Origin: Arcobacter porcinus
GTDB lineage: Bacteria > Campylobacterota > Campylobacteria > Campylobacterales > Arcobacteraceae
Direction of reading: 5' to 3'
DNA: 64,000 bases
Assembly (NCBI RefSeq): GCF_004299785.2
Contig: NZ_CP036246.2
Coordinates: 620,001 to 684,000 of the forward strand
The notes below the pieces were generated by a model. The model was not told where the DNA came from, searched no databases, and saw only the letters and a program-made list of their open reading frames with translations. The translations under genes were made by a program, and so were the position numbers. Within the stretch, counting starts at the first letter, position 1. Every line of letters starts with the position of its first letter. This document shows positions 55,496 through 64,000 of the stretch, one piece after another.

Positions 55496-55537
55496 ATACT
55501 ACTAAAAATCAATTAAGATAACAATCCAAAAATTGCT
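55496..55537 (-). promoter_or_regulatory. Promoter with CAAT-N6-ATTG dyad for glyA
   Basis: On the plus strand AACAAT-CCAAAA-ATTGCT (55520-55537). The -35 TTGTTA is at 55524-55519 and the -10 TAGTAT at 55501-55496, with a 17-nt spacer. Twenty-one bases (55519-55539) are identical to the benE promoter, about 53 nt before the ATG. Confidence 0.6.
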
Positions 55538-55541
55538 ATAC

Positions 55542-55856
55542 TTAATCTTCTATAATTTCATCATCAATAGAATGTTTCTTTTCTTTAAAAATTGCACTTG
55601 CAATAATCTCTAAATAAAAACTTGAGTAGTTCTCTTTATTTGCAAAATCAACAGATTTTATAATATCTGCAAAGCTTATCTCTTTTGCCTCTTCTATTGA
55701 TTTTCCAAATTTACAATCAAAAAACCATGTATTGAAATTTTCAGGAAGTTTTTTACTTTTTTCTCTTTTTATATATTTTCTAATCTCATTTTTTATGCTA
55801 TCAACTTGTCTATCTCTTGTTTTGTTATCTACATCTATTAAAAATTGTTTTTTCAT
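55542..55856 (-). CDS. DUF6172-type small protein
   Basis: 104 residues. NEIRKYIKREKSKKLPENFN then TWFFDCKFGKS and SFYLEIIASA match the DUF6172 pattern (a basic helix, WDFDCKFG-like core and a final FYLEV-like strand). A soluble conserved protein of unknown function. It lies upstream of glyA on the same strand, separated by the glyA promoter, so it is probably not in the glyA transcript. Confidence 0.7.
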   Translation of the reverse strand: MKKQFLIDVDNKTRDRQVDSIKNEIRKYIKREKSKKLPENFNTWFFDCKFGKSIEEAKEISFADIIKSVDFANKENYSSFYLEIIASAIFKEKKHSIDDEIIED

Positions 55857-55943
55857 TCTATATCCTTTTTTAAAAAAATGATTATATCAAGTTTATAGAA
55901 TTTTTTGATATAATCTAAGCTATTTTTTAGCTAAAGAGAAAAA

Positions 55944-57080
55944 TTGAAAATTAAAATACCAGAAAATATAAAACATTTGGATACAAAAGAGATAAAAGAG
56001 AATCTTTTTCACTATTCATATGATAATAAAAATTTAAAATCACTAATTAAAAAAGAGACTTCAAAAGATGAACTATCTTATATAACAGCTTATAGTAGTT
56101 TCAAAGGTGAGATTTATGAAAATATCATTTACGAACTACTATTAAAATATGCACAAAATTGCGAAGATATTGAGAGTTTTATTTTAAAAGGACCATATCA
56201 AGCAAAAGAGAATGTATATTTAAAAAGTGGACTTTTAATTAGTAAAACTTCACAAATAGTATTCAAATCAGCATATAAAGATATAAGTGAATTTGATGCA
56301 ATGTTTTTTACAAAAGATAAACTATATTTTGTTGAGATGAGTACATCTAAGAAAACATCTAATTTAAATAAAAGATTGGCAAAGAAACAGGCTTTACTAA
56401 AATTGATTTTTCCATTTTTAGAGATAAATGCCTTAATAGTTCTTACAAAAGGTTCTTCAGGACTTAAAAATTTCCCTTCTTATGCGACAATTTGGCTAAC
56501 TGATGATTTAGAAGATGAAGAGTTAATAAACAAAATCATATTTGCAAAAAAAGTTAAAAATGATTTACAAACATTAGAAGCTCCAAATATAAAAAAATTC
56601 ACGGAAGCTTTCAGAGTAAAATATAAGAAATTTGCATATTTTCCTACTTTGCAATGGATTTTAGAATCTAGCAGGAAAAATCCAAAATTTGTTGTGGATT
56701 TAAGATTTTTTAGAAGTCCCAAAATGGATCTATATTTTGATATTTATACAAAATTATATATTGGATATTTAAGTAAAGATGATTTTAAAAGACTTTATAA
56801 TGAGTTTGATATGGATTTAGTTGATGATAAAGTAATTGTAACTTTAGAAAAAATAAATCAAAATGAGATAGATATAGTTTATTATGCAAAATTAAAAAAT
56901 AGAAAACTATTTAGAATAAGATTAGAAGAGCTTGTAAGCATAAAAGAGAAAGAGCAAGATGGTTTCACAAATGCAGAAGTAAGATTTTTCTCAAAAGTTT
57001 TTGAAGATAAACATATTTTAAAGTTTGATGATATAAAACATATCTTAAAACATATCTCTATGATTGGATTTAAAAAATGA
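55944..57080 (+). CDS. Conserved protein, possible PD-(D/E)xK-like fold
   Basis: 378 residues, soluble, from a TTG at 55944. The segment SEFDAMFFTKDKLYFVEMST with SKK after it gives Asp, Glu and Lys in PD-(D/E)xK-like order, but the match is weak. The N-terminal part (FKGEIYENIIYELLLKYAQN) is compatible with the helix before such a core. No other domain is recognised. It overlaps the CNNM gene by 4 bases and heads that operon. Confidence 0.4.
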   Translation: MKIKIPENIKHLDTKEIKENLFHYSYDNKNLKSLIKKETSKDELSYITAYSSFKGEIYENIIYELLLKYAQNCEDIESFILKGPYQAKENVYLKSGLLISKTSQIVFKSAYKDISEFDAMFFTKDKLYFVEMSTSKKTSNLNKRLAKKQALLKLIFPFLEINALIVLTKGSSGLKNFPSYATIWLTDDLEDEELINKIIFAKKVKNDLQTLEAPNIKKFTEAFRVKYKKFAYFPTLQWILESSRKNPKFVVDLRFFRSPKMDLYFDIYTKLYIGYLSKDDFKRLYNEFDMDLVDDKVIVTLEKINQNEIDIVYYAKLKNRKLFRIRLEELVSIKEKEQDGFTNAEVRFFSKVFEDKHILKFDDIKHILKHISMIGFKK

Positions 57081-58117
57081 CATTACTATTTTTATATCTA
57101 TTTTTGGCACTATTTTTCTCTACTCTTTGTTCAATTCTTGAAGCAACAGTTCTTTCATCAACTCCTTCTTATATAGAAAGTATGGATGAAGATGATTACA
57201 GTCAAAAGAGTATAAAACTTGTAAAAAATATGAAAGATGATATTGATAAATCAATCTCTTCTATTTTGACTTTAAATACTTTTGCACACACAATGGGAGC
57301 AGCAGGAGTTGGTGCTCAAGCTGCAATTATATTTGGTGAACAATGGCAAGGTTTGGTTGCATTTATTCTTACATTATTGGTTTTATATATAACTGAGATT
57401 TATCCAAAAACATATGCAGCATTGAATTGGAAAAAGTTTTTAATTCCAACAGCATATATAATCTCATTTTTAATAAAAGTTACATATCCATTTATTTGGT
57501 TTGGTACAAAGATTACAAATTATATTAAAAAAGATAGAAAAGATGAAGCTAGTTTTTCAAAAGATGAGATAATTGCATTAGTTAATTTAAGTGAAAAAGA
57601 GGGAACGATTCAATCAAAAGAGAGTAGTTTTATTGAAAACTTATTTAAATTAAAAAGTATAAGAACAGAAGATATTATGACTCCAAGAAGTGTTGTTTTT
57701 GCACTATCTACAAAAACAACAGTTAAAGAAGCATTAGAAGATGATGAGTTATATATTCATACAAGAATTCCAGTTTATTGTGAAACGATTGATAATATTG
57801 TAGGAATTGTATTTGCACAAACTATTTTAGAACAAAGAATAAAAAAGAATAAAAATAAAAAACTAGAAGATATTATGATACCTGTACATAAAGTTACAGA
57901 AGATACAGAAGTTTCTAGCCTTATTGATTCTTTTTTAAGAAAAAAATCACACCTTTTTGTAGTGCAAGATAGTTATGGACAAACAAGTGGAATAGTGACT
58001 TTAGAAGATACAATTGAGACTTTATTGGGAGTTGAAATTGTAGATGAGAAAGATAAATTTGAAGATATGCAAGAGTTTGCCAAACAAAAACTAAAATCAG
58101 AACACAATGATAATTAG
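57077..58117 (+). CDS. CNNM/CorC-family protein with DUF21 and CBS domains
   Basis: 346 residues. An N-terminal DUF21 membrane domain (about residues 1-150, with ITEIYPKTYAALNWKKF) is followed by an acidic linker and two CBS domains (about 190-320; IMTPRSVVFAL, TRIPVYCETIDNIVGIVF and SGIVTLEDTIETLLGVEI). Such proteins are magnesium or cation exporters or regulators. No C-terminal CorC_HlyC transporter-associated domain is seen, so the length is short. It overlaps both neighbours. Confidence 0.88.
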   Translation: MTLLFLYLFLALFFSTLCSILEATVLSSTPSYIESMDEDDYSQKSIKLVKNMKDDIDKSISSILTLNTFAHTMGAAGVGAQAAIIFGEQWQGLVAFILTLLVLYITEIYPKTYAALNWKKFLIPTAYIISFLIKVTYPFIWFGTKITNYIKKDRKDEASFSKDEIIALVNLSEKEGTIQSKESSFIENLFKLKSIRTEDIMTPRSVVFALSTKTTVKEALEDDELYIHTRIPVYCETIDNIVGIVFAQTILEQRIKKNKNKKLEDIMIPVHKVTEDTEVSSLIDSFLRKKSHLFVVQDSYGQTSGIVTLEDTIETLLGVEIVDEKDKFEDMQEFAKQKLKSEHNDN

Positions 58118-58727
58118 ATTAGTAGCTATTCTTGTTCTTCTAGTATTTTCATATACAGAATCAAAAAAATTTATCCAGAAAAAAGCAGTTGAATTAAAAA
58201 GAGAGAATATAAGAGAAGAGTTGAGTCTCAAAACAGGTGATATTATAGTAAAAAAAGAGGATAATCCTCAAAGTGAATTTTTAAGTCAAATTGATGAATC
58301 AAAGTTTAGTGATATTGGAGTAGTTTTAAAGATTGATTCAAAATATTATGTTGCAAATTATGATTTAAAAGAAAATGGCGAGTTTTTAGAGATAATACCT
58401 TTAAAAAAATATGTATATTTTGCTACAAATTTATCTGTATATAGATATGAAGAGAAAATTGATGATTCAAAACTTTTTACATATTTAGAAGATATTAAAA
58501 ATAGTAAGATTAAGTATGATTACTTTTGGAATTTAGATAGTAAAAATTTCTATAATACAAAATTCATAAACTCAATATTTAAAAACCTTTATGATGAAAA
58601 TTTATATAAATATATTTATGGTTTTTATGGCTTAAATATAATAAGTATAAAAAGTATTTTAGAAAATGAGAATTTAAAAAAGCAGTTTGAATTAGACTTT
58701 ACAGATGTAGAAAGATTGATATTTTAG
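58107..58727 (+). CDS. Degenerate YiiX-like (permuted papain-fold) protein
   Basis: 206 residues. An N-terminal anchor or signal (residues 1-16) leads to SLKTGDIIVKKEDNPQSEFL, FSDIGVVLKIDSKYYVAN and IPLKKYVYFATNLSVYRY, the order of the YiiX/DUF830 permuted NlpC/P60 family. In active members the middle motif has SH and the later motif YCSEL; here these read FSDIGVV and FYNTKFINSIF, so the catalytic His and Cys look replaced. A binding role rather than peptidase activity is inferred. It overlaps the CNNM gene by 11 bases. Confidence 0.45.
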   Translation: MIIRLVAILVLLVFSYTESKKFIQKKAVELKRENIREELSLKTGDIIVKKEDNPQSEFLSQIDESKFSDIGVVLKIDSKYYVANYDLKENGEFLEIIPLKKYVYFATNLSVYRYEEKIDDSKLFTYLEDIKNSKIKYDYFWNLDSKNFYNTKFINSIFKNLYDENLYKYIYGFYGLNIISIKSILENENLKKQFELDFTDVERLIF

Positions 58728-58749
58728 AAACTAAAGAAGTTTCTAAAAT
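58721..58749. terminator. Bidirectional terminator before the suf operon end
   Basis: ATTTTAGAAAC (58721-58731), loop TAAAGAA, GTTTCTAAAAT (58739-58749). An 11-bp perfect stem containing the stop of the YiiX-like gene, next to the end of the convergent DUF59 gene. Confidence 0.75.
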
Positions 58750-58751
58750 AA

Positions 58752-59102
58752 TTACCAAGAAATAGCAGCTCCACTTGCTCCCATAATCTCTTTTGCATCT
58801 TCACTCATCATATGAGGTTCCCAAACAGGTTCAAAAACTAAATTAACTTTAGCTTCATCAACTTCATCCACAGCCATTGCCACATATCTAACTTGTTCAA
58901 GTAAACTATCAGCAACAGGACAAGTAGGGCTTGTAAGAGTCATCTCTATTTCACAAAACAAATAGTTGTCTCTCTCTTCTAAATCTATACTATAGATTAA
59001 ACCTAAATTATAGATATCCACAGGAATTTCAGGGTCATAAACTTTTTTTATATTTTCTATGATTTTCTCTTTTATCTCTTCTTTATTAAAAATATTACTC
59101 AT
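58752..59102 (-). CDS. sufT: DUF59/MIP18-family Fe-S assembly protein (SufT-like)
   Basis: 116 residues. DPEIPVDIYNLGLIYSIDLE and EMTLTSPTCPVADSLLEQVR hold the conserved Asp-Pro-Glu and Cys of the family. DUF59 proteins help to place Fe-S clusters on targets. Last gene of the suf operon, 10 nt after sufE. The short form without the N-terminal extension of classical SufT makes the symbol tentative. Confidence 0.85.
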   Translation of the reverse strand: MSNIFNKEEIKEKIIENIKKVYDPEIPVDIYNLGLIYSIDLEERDNYLFCEIEMTLTSPTCPVADSLLEQVRYVAMAVDEVDEAKVNLVFEPVWEPHMMSEDAKEIMGASGAAISW

Positions 59103-59112
59103 TTTATATCCT

Positions 59113-59520
59113 TTATGCTTTTAATGCATACTCTTTTATTTTTTTAATCATTCCAATAACTCCACTTTGTCTATTTGGAGTAATCACTTCACTAAGACCT
59201 AACTCTTTTATAACATCCATATCAATCTGTTTTAATTCATCTATTGTTGAATCTGAAAAAATACCTAAAATAATATATACTAAACCTTTTACAATAATTG
59301 CATCACTTGTTCCATAGAAAAATAGTTTATTCTCTTTTTGTTCACAAATTAACCAAACTTGTGAAGTACAACCATGAACTAAATTTTCAGGAATTTTATA
59401 ACTATCTTCAAAATCTGGAAGTTTTTTACCTAAATCAATAATATATTCATATTTTGCTAACTCTTCTTCAAAAAAATCTAAATCTTCTTTAATATCTTCA
59501 ACTCTTTTTTTAATACTCAT
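59113..59520 (-). CDS. sufE: Cysteine desulfurase activator SufE
   Basis: 135 residues. The acceptor Cys is in NLVHGCTSQVWL, preceded by LPDFEDSYKIPE; FYGTSDAIIVKGLVYIILG and LGLSEVITPNRQSGVIGMI are family motifs. SufE takes persulfide sulfur from SufS and passes it to SufB. It follows sufS by 4 nt. Confidence 0.93.
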   Translation of the reverse strand: MSIKKRVEDIKEDLDFFEEELAKYEYIIDLGKKLPDFEDSYKIPENLVHGCTSQVWLICEQKENKLFFYGTSDAIIVKGLVYIILGIFSDSTIDELKQIDMDVIKELGLSEVITPNRQSGVIGMIKKIKEYALKA

Positions 59521-59524
59521 TATT

Positions 59525-60712
59525 CTAATCCTTTAACATACTTAAAGCTCGTTTTAAAGCTACAATTAATTTGTCAATATCTTCAAAATCGTTGTAAAAA
59601 GCCAAACTAACTCTAATAGTCCCTTTTATATTTAATTTATTCATAATTGGCATTGCACAATGATGACCAACTCTTAAAGCAATTCCCATTTTATCAAGTA
59701 AAATAGAGATATCATCATGCATAATTCCTTTAAAATTAAAACTTCTACTTCCACTACAATTTTTTATATCATTATAAAAAATAATATCAGGAAGTTTTTT
59801 TAACTCATTATCTAAATAAACTAAAAGTTCATCTTTTCTTTTATTAATATTTTCATATCCAATATTTTCTATATAAGTTAAAGCCTCTTTAAAAGCTATA
59901 ACTCCAGCAATATTTTGAGTTCCTGCTTCAAATTTATATGGACTTGGTAAAAAACTTGTACCTTTTTCAAAATCAACTGTATGAATAACTGCACCACCTG
60001 TAATATAAGGCTCTACTTCATCAAAAAACTTCTCTTTTATATAGATAGCTCCAACTCCTGTTGGACCAAAAGTTTTATGTGCAGAAATTGCAAAAAAATC
60101 ACAATCTATATCTTGAACATCTATTTTAAAACTACTTAAACTTTGAGCTCCATCTATTAAAACTACACTTTGGTATTTATGAGCCAAAGATACAATTCTT
60201 TTAATATCATAAACTACACCAAAAGCATTTGTAACATGAGCAACACTTACAAAAGAGTTTGGATTTGCTTTTAAAAGATTTTCAAAATGATTGTAATCAA
60301 AATCTAAATTAGAATCACAATTTACAACTTCAAGACCATTTCCCAAAGTTCTATTTTGCATATGCCAAGGAACAATATTTGCATGATGTTCAAGGCTAGA
60401 GATTATTACTGTTTTAAATTTTTTTGCAAATGATGAAGCTATAAAATTTATACTTTGTGTAACACCACTTGTAAAAACTATCTCCTCTTTTTTATTTGCA
60501 TTTATAAACTTTTGTAGAACTTCTCTTGTTTTTTCGAACTCTATTGTAGCTCTTGCTGCATCTCCAAAACCACTTCTATGAGTATTTGAACAATATTCAT
60601 TATAATATTTTAAAGTAGAATCAATTACACTTTGTGGTTTTTGAGTTGTTGCTCCATTATCTAAATAAACTGTTTTTGAGTTACTAAAGAATGGAAAATC
60701 TTTTTTATACAT
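59525..60712 (-). CDS. sufS: Cysteine desulfurase SufS
   Basis: 395 residues. YLDNGATTQKPQSVIDSTLK starts the fold. SLEHHANIVPWHMQ and the PLP Lys in FFAISAHKTFGPTGVGAIY are diagnostic, and LRVGHHCAMPIMNKL near the C-terminus holds the catalytic Cys. It takes sulfur from cysteine for Fe-S clusters. It lies directly behind sufD and before sufE. Confidence 0.96.
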   Translation of the reverse strand: MYKKDFPFFSNSKTVYLDNGATTQKPQSVIDSTLKYYNEYCSNTHRSGFGDAARATIEFEKTREVLQKFINANKKEEIVFTSGVTQSINFIASSFAKKFKTVIISSLEHHANIVPWHMQNRTLGNGLEVVNCDSNLDFDYNHFENLLKANPNSFVSVAHVTNAFGVVYDIKRIVSLAHKYQSVVLIDGAQSLSSFKIDVQDIDCDFFAISAHKTFGPTGVGAIYIKEKFFDEVEPYITGGAVIHTVDFEKGTSFLPSPYKFEAGTQNIAGVIAFKEALTYIENIGYENINKRKDELLVYLDNELKKLPDIIFYNDIKNCSGSRSFNFKGIMHDDISILLDKMGIALRVGHHCAMPIMNKLNIKGTIRVSLAFYNDFEDIDKLIVALKRALSMLKD

Positions 60713-61753
60713 CTATATAAAACTCTCTTTTTTATAGTTTTCTACAAACTCTTTTAGTTTTTCATCTTTTAAATTATCTTTTATAGAACTCTCAAATGCT
60801 TCAAGTAAAATATTATAAGCTTCATCTTTTGGTATTCCTCTTGATTGAAGATAATATAATTGATCTTTATCCAAAGTTCCTGTTGTTGTACCATGACTTG
60901 CTTCAAGTTCATCAATAAATATTTCTAAAAATGGTTGAGCAAAAACAACTGCATCATTACTTAATAAAATTGAGTTACAATTTTGGAAAGCTTTTGAGTA
61001 AAGTCCTGTTTGTGTAACTATTGATTTTATTTTTACAACAGCTCTTGAATTGTCAAGTAAAGAGTTTTTATAGTTTATATTACTTCTTGAATTTTCATTA
61101 TTATGAGTTGTTCTTACAAGAGTTGAAGTGTTTGCTTTATCTCTTAGTTTATTTAAACCATTTAATTCATAGTTTACATTTAAAGAATCAATTTTGTTTT
61201 CAAAGCTATTTACAACAAATCCATCACCTAATTCAAAGTTTGAAATCTCTAAATTTGATTTATCATCTTGAACAGATTTACAAGCAAAAACTAAAGAGTT
61301 TGAACTTGAAATATCTTGATTCTTTACATATTCCAAAGATGAGTTTTTACCAAGTTTTATAACTCTATTTGCAAAAATTGCTGAATATTTAGATGAAGAA
61401 GCAAAAACTTCAATAATAGATGCTTTTACTCCATCTTTTACTTCAATTAAAAGATTGTTTGAAAATAGAGTTGAATTCTCTTTTAAACTATTTACTAAAA
61501 CAATTGGTTCATTTGTATCTTTTTCTATTTTTAAAACTTTTTGATTTTTATCTAAACTATTTGTAATAGAAAAAAGCTTTGATTCATAGTTTTCTTTATC
61601 TTCTTGCTCTAAAAAAGAGATATTTGAATCTGTTTTTAAATCTAAAATCTTTTTATCTTTAAAATCAAAATCAAATAGATTTGAAAAATCGATTTTTAGA
61701 AATTCTTCTTCTTTTTTATGTGGTAAATTGTTATTTAAATTAATTATCTGCAT
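60713..61753 (-). CDS. sufD: Fe-S assembly scaffold SufD
   Basis: 346 residues. The beta-helix core ends with ASHGTTTGTLDKDQLYYLQS and RGIPKDEAYNILLEAFESSI, the conserved SufD/SufB end. It lacks the SufB cysteines. With SufB and SufC it forms the BC2D scaffold. It overlaps sufC by 14 bases and is followed directly by sufS. Confidence 0.93.
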   Translation of the reverse strand: MQIINLNNNLPHKKEEEFLKIDFSNLFDFDFKDKKILDLKTDSNISFLEQEDKENYESKLFSITNSLDKNQKVLKIEKDTNEPIVLVNSLKENSTLFSNNLLIEVKDGVKASIIEVFASSSKYSAIFANRVIKLGKNSSLEYVKNQDISSSNSLVFACKSVQDDKSNLEISNFELGDGFVVNSFENKIDSLNVNYELNGLNKLRDKANTSTLVRTTHNNENSRSNINYKNSLLDNSRAVVKIKSIVTQTGLYSKAFQNCNSILLSNDAVVFAQPFLEIFIDELEASHGTTTGTLDKDQLYYLQSRGIPKDEAYNILLEAFESSIKDNLKDEKLKEFVENYKKESFI

Positions 61754-62498
61754 TGTTTATTCCTAATGCTTCAAACCCTTTCTCATCAAGTTCTAAAGCT
61801 AAGTTATAATCTCCTGTTTTAGCAATCTTTCCATTACTTAAAATATGTACAAAATCAGGTTTTATAAGTTCTAAAAGTCTATCATAGTGAGTAATCATAA
61901 GAATTGATTTCTTCCCATCAAGCATAGAATTTATAACATTTGCAACAATTTTAATTGCATCAACATCAAGACCACTATCAATCTCATCAAGCATAATTAA
62001 ATCTGGATTTAGCATTAGAAGTTGAATAAGTTCATTTCTCTTTTTTTCTCCACCACTAAAACCATCATTTAAATCTCTTTGTAAAAGTTTTCTATCAATA
62101 TCATATTTATTTGTCTCCTCTTTTACAAGTTTTAGAAATTGCATTGCATCAAGCTCTTCTTTTCCTTCGTAAGCTCTTTTTGCATTCATAGCAGTTCTTA
62201 AAAAGTAGCTATTATTTACTCCTGAAACTTCAACAGGACTTTGGAAACTCATAAAAATTCCCTCATTTGCTCTGTCTGCTGCATCCATTTCTAATAAATC
62301 TTTACCTTTAAATGTAATTTTTCCACCATTTACATCACAGTCATAATGTGCAGCTAAAGTTTTAACTAAAGTTGATTTTCCAGCCCCATTTACACCCATT
62401 AAAACATGAACTTCACCTGGGTTTATCTCTAGGTTTAAACCTTTTAAAATCTCATTATTATTTATACTTACTTTTAAATCTTCAATTTTTAATAACAT
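61740..62498 (-). CDS. sufC: Fe-S assembly ATPase SufC
   Basis: 252 residues of an ABC ATPase. Walker A is MGVNGAGKSTLVKTLA, the signature FSGGEKKRNELIQLL, Walker B LIMLDEIDSGLDVDAI and the switch His in LMITHYDRLLEL. It powers the scaffold. 101 nt separate it from sufB, in which two hairpins lie. It overlaps sufD by 14 bases. Confidence 0.97.
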   Translation of the reverse strand: MLLKIEDLKVSINNNEILKGLNLEINPGEVHVLMGVNGAGKSTLVKTLAAHYDCDVNGGKITFKGKDLLEMDAADRANEGIFMSFQSPVEVSGVNNSYFLRTAMNAKRAYEGKEELDAMQFLKLVKEETNKYDIDRKLLQRDLNDGFSGGEKKRNELIQLLMLNPDLIMLDEIDSGLDVDAIKIVANVINSMLDGKKSILMITHYDRLLELIKPDFVHILSNGKIAKTGDYNLALELDEKGFEALGINNADN

Positions 62499-62547
62499 CT
62501 ATTATCCTTAAAAAATTTTCCATCTTTTGGAAATTTATATAATATAA

Positions 62548-62595
62548 CACTTTTTAAAAAAGTGATAAAAATTTAATAAAGCAATTTCTTGCTTT
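62548..62595 (-). terminator. Two hairpins between sufB and sufC
   Basis: On the minus strand AAAGCAA-GAAA-TTGCTTT (62595-62578) comes directly after the sufB stop and is followed by ATTAAATTTTT; a second, CACTTTTT/AAAAAGTG (62548-62564), comes next. They may partly end transcription after sufB or shield the mRNA, giving more SufB than downstream products. Confidence 0.55.
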
Positions 62596-62599
62596 TTAT

Positions 62600-64000
62600 T
62601 TAACCAACACTTCCTTCTAAAGAGATACTTAACAACTCTTTTGCTTCAGCTGCAAACTCCATTGGTAGCTCTTTTAAAACCTCTTTACAAAAACCATTTA
62701 CAATCATAGCAATAGCATCTTCTTCATCTATTCCTCTTTGATTTAGATAAAATAGTTGTTCATCTGAAATTTTTGAAGTTGTTGCTTCATGTTCAATATT
62801 TGCACTACTATTTCTTATCTCATGATAAGGATAAGTATGTGCTTGGCATTTATGACCAATTAAAAGTGAATCACATTCAGAGATATTTCTTGCATTATCA
62901 GCATTTTTACCAACTCTTACAAGTCCTCTATATGCATTTATACCTTTCATAGCAGAAATACCTTTTGAGATAATTGTAGATTTAGTATTTTTACCTAAGT
63001 GAATCATCTTTGTACCTGTATCAGCTTGTTGAGCTCTTGAAGTAATAGCAACAGAGTAAAACTCTCCAACACTATTATCTCCTTGTAAAACACATGAAGG
63101 ATATTTCCAAGTAATACTTGAACCTGTTTCAACTTGAGTCCAAGATACTTTTGAATTGTTTCCTTTACATAAAGCCCTTTTTGTAACAAAGTTAAGGATT
63201 CCACCTTTCCCTTCATCATCTCCTGGATACCAGTTTTGAATAGTTGAATATTTTATATGTCCATTTTCAAGTGCAACTAATTCTACAACTGCTGCATGAA
63301 GTTGTCTATCATCTCTACTTGGAGCAGAACAACCTTCATTATATGATACATAAGAACCTTCATCACAAATTATTAAAGTTCTTTCAAATTGCCCTGTATT
63401 TAAAGCATTTATTCTAAAGTAAGTAGAAAGTTCCATTGGGCATCTTGTATTTTTAGGAATATATACAAAACTTCCATCTGTAAATACTGCACTATTTAAA
63501 GCAGAAAAATAGTTGTCTGTTACTGGAACTACACTTGCTAAATATGTTTTAACAAGATCTGGAAACCTGTGAGCAGCTTCACTAATTGAGCAAAATATAA
63601 TACCTAGTTTTTCAAGTTCATCTTGATATGTTGTTTTTATTGAAACAGAATCAAAAACAGCATCAACTGCAACACCTGCAAGCATTTTTTGCTCTTCAAG
63701 TGGAATTCCAAGTTTTTCGTAAGTTTTTAATATCTCTGGATCAACTTCATCTAAAGAATTAAGTGCTTTTTTTGGTGCTGAATAGTAAGCATAATCTTGA
63801 TAATCTATTTTTGGGTAATCTAAATTTGTCCATTCAGGCTCTTCCATTTTTAGCCATTTCTCATAAGCTTTTAGTCTAAATTCTAATAAAAATTCTGGTT
63901 CTTCTTTTTTTGCACTAATAGCTCTTATTACATTCTCATTTAAACCTTTTTCAAAAGTATCACTTTGAACTAATGTTTCAAAGCCTAGTTTGTAATCAGT
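62600..64000 (-). CDS. sufB: Fe-S assembly scaffold SufB, partial
   Basis: 466 residues are visible and the N-terminus is cut by the right edge. The frame stays open through 64000 ([20 protein letters not shown] and [20 protein letters not shown]), so the internal ATG at 63847 is not the start. The beta-helix has [20 protein letters not shown] and [40 protein letters not shown] and [20 protein letters not shown] carry the Cys and Glu/His that host cluster assembly. First visible gene of the suf operon. Confidence 0.96.
   Translation of the reverse strand, partial: TDYKLGFETLVQSDTFEKGLNENVIRAISAKKEEPEFLLEFRLKAYEKWLKMEEPEWTNLDYPKIDYQDYAYYSAPKKALNSLDEVDPEILKTYEKLGIPLEEQKMLAGVAVDAVFDSVSIKTTYQDELEKLGIIFCSISEAAHRFPDLVKTYLASVVPVTDNYFSALNSAVFTDGSFVYIPKNTRCPMELSTYFRINALNTGQFERTLIICDEGSYVSYNEGCSAPSRDDRQLHAAVVELVALENGHIKYSTIQNWYPGDDEGKGGILNFVTKRALCKGNNSKVSWTQVETGSSITWKYPSCVLQGDNSVGEFYSVAITSRAQQADTGTKMIHLGKNTKSTIISKGISAMKGINAYRGLVRVGKNADNARNISECDSLLIGHKCQAHTYPYHEIRNSSANIEHEATTSKISDEQLFYLNQRGIDEEDAIAMIVNGFCKEVLKELPMEFAAEAKELLSISLEGSVG

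Noticed and set aside
55466-55541. Glycine riboswitch upstream of glyA
   Set aside because: The leader is only about 75 nt, too short for the tandem glycine aptamer, and no conserved core is visible. The dyad promoter explains the space.

Overview
This 64 kb window is a very AT-rich chromosome segment from the Arcobacter group (Campylobacterota), most like Aliarcobacter. Supporting signs are the low GC, the hemL-ppnP-AtpI-like cluster, the rpmJ-rpsM-rpsK-rpsD-rpoA-rplQ cluster, a sigma-70 with a long acidic insert, a DUF6172-type protein and frequent TTG starts. The genus call rests on gene content and order only.

Layout. 1-4754: a TonB-like protein cut by the left edge, a b-type cytochrome, the AzlCD amino-acid exporter, hemL, ppnP, an AtpI-like protein and a membrane protein. 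4852-5627: an IS3-family remnant with good terminal inverted repeats and a transposase lacking its middle. 5668-18539: core genes rpoD, leuDB, a DHH phosphoesterase, a HIT protein, the ribosomal/rpoA operon, gatA, guaB, rmuC and a possible DUF4065-like gene. 18541-31307: two divergent J-domain genes with an integrated filamentous phage between them. 31327-36323: a family 3 glycosidase, an ArsR/P-type ATPase/CDF metal-efflux cluster and a helix-turn-helix protein. 36523-39108: an MBOAT acyltransferase with an SGNH-like partner. 39129-46645: pyruvate dehydrogenase (aceE, aceF, lpdA) with divergent lipoate genes, a LipM-like octanoyltransferase and lipA. 46679-58727: YcaO, MOSC, an ArgD-like aminotransferase, BenE, an RNase H-like protein, a Sel1 protein, an Ada-like repair protein, glyA, a CNNM/CorC protein and several unknowns. 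58752-64000: the Fe-S assembly operon sufBCDSE plus a DUF59 gene, with sufB cut by the right edge.

The prophage is the most unusual part. Nearly all phage genes lie on the minus strand in classical filamentous order: a possible ssDNA-binding protein, a coat protein, a hairpin-rich intergenic block, four tiny membrane proteins that I found by reading the sequence, a pIII-like adsorption protein with GGGST repeats, a pVI-like protein, Zot/pI, a pIV-like secretin, a GC-rich hairpin at the expected origin position, a HUH replication protein, a small HTH protein and a tyrosine integrase. Divergent from these are a CI-like repressor and two cargo genes: a membrane-anchored Mrr-like nuclease and a small secreted protein. 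Two coat-like proteins share a WG-x-KKAI motif and lack signal peptides, as in phage Pf3.

Outside the prophage, glyA, benE and the MOSC/argD unit share a dyad, A(A/G)CAAT-N6-ATTG(T/C)T. It overlaps the -35 box of three near-identical promoters (17-nt spacer, -10 box) about 50 nt upstream of each start codon, which suggests a small uncharacterised regulon. Many convergent gene pairs are separated by one hairpin that contains a stop codon, so transcription is tightly bounded in a compact genome. The suf, pdh and lipoate genes are linked in function, because LipA needs Fe-S clusters and lipoylates the E2 of PDH.
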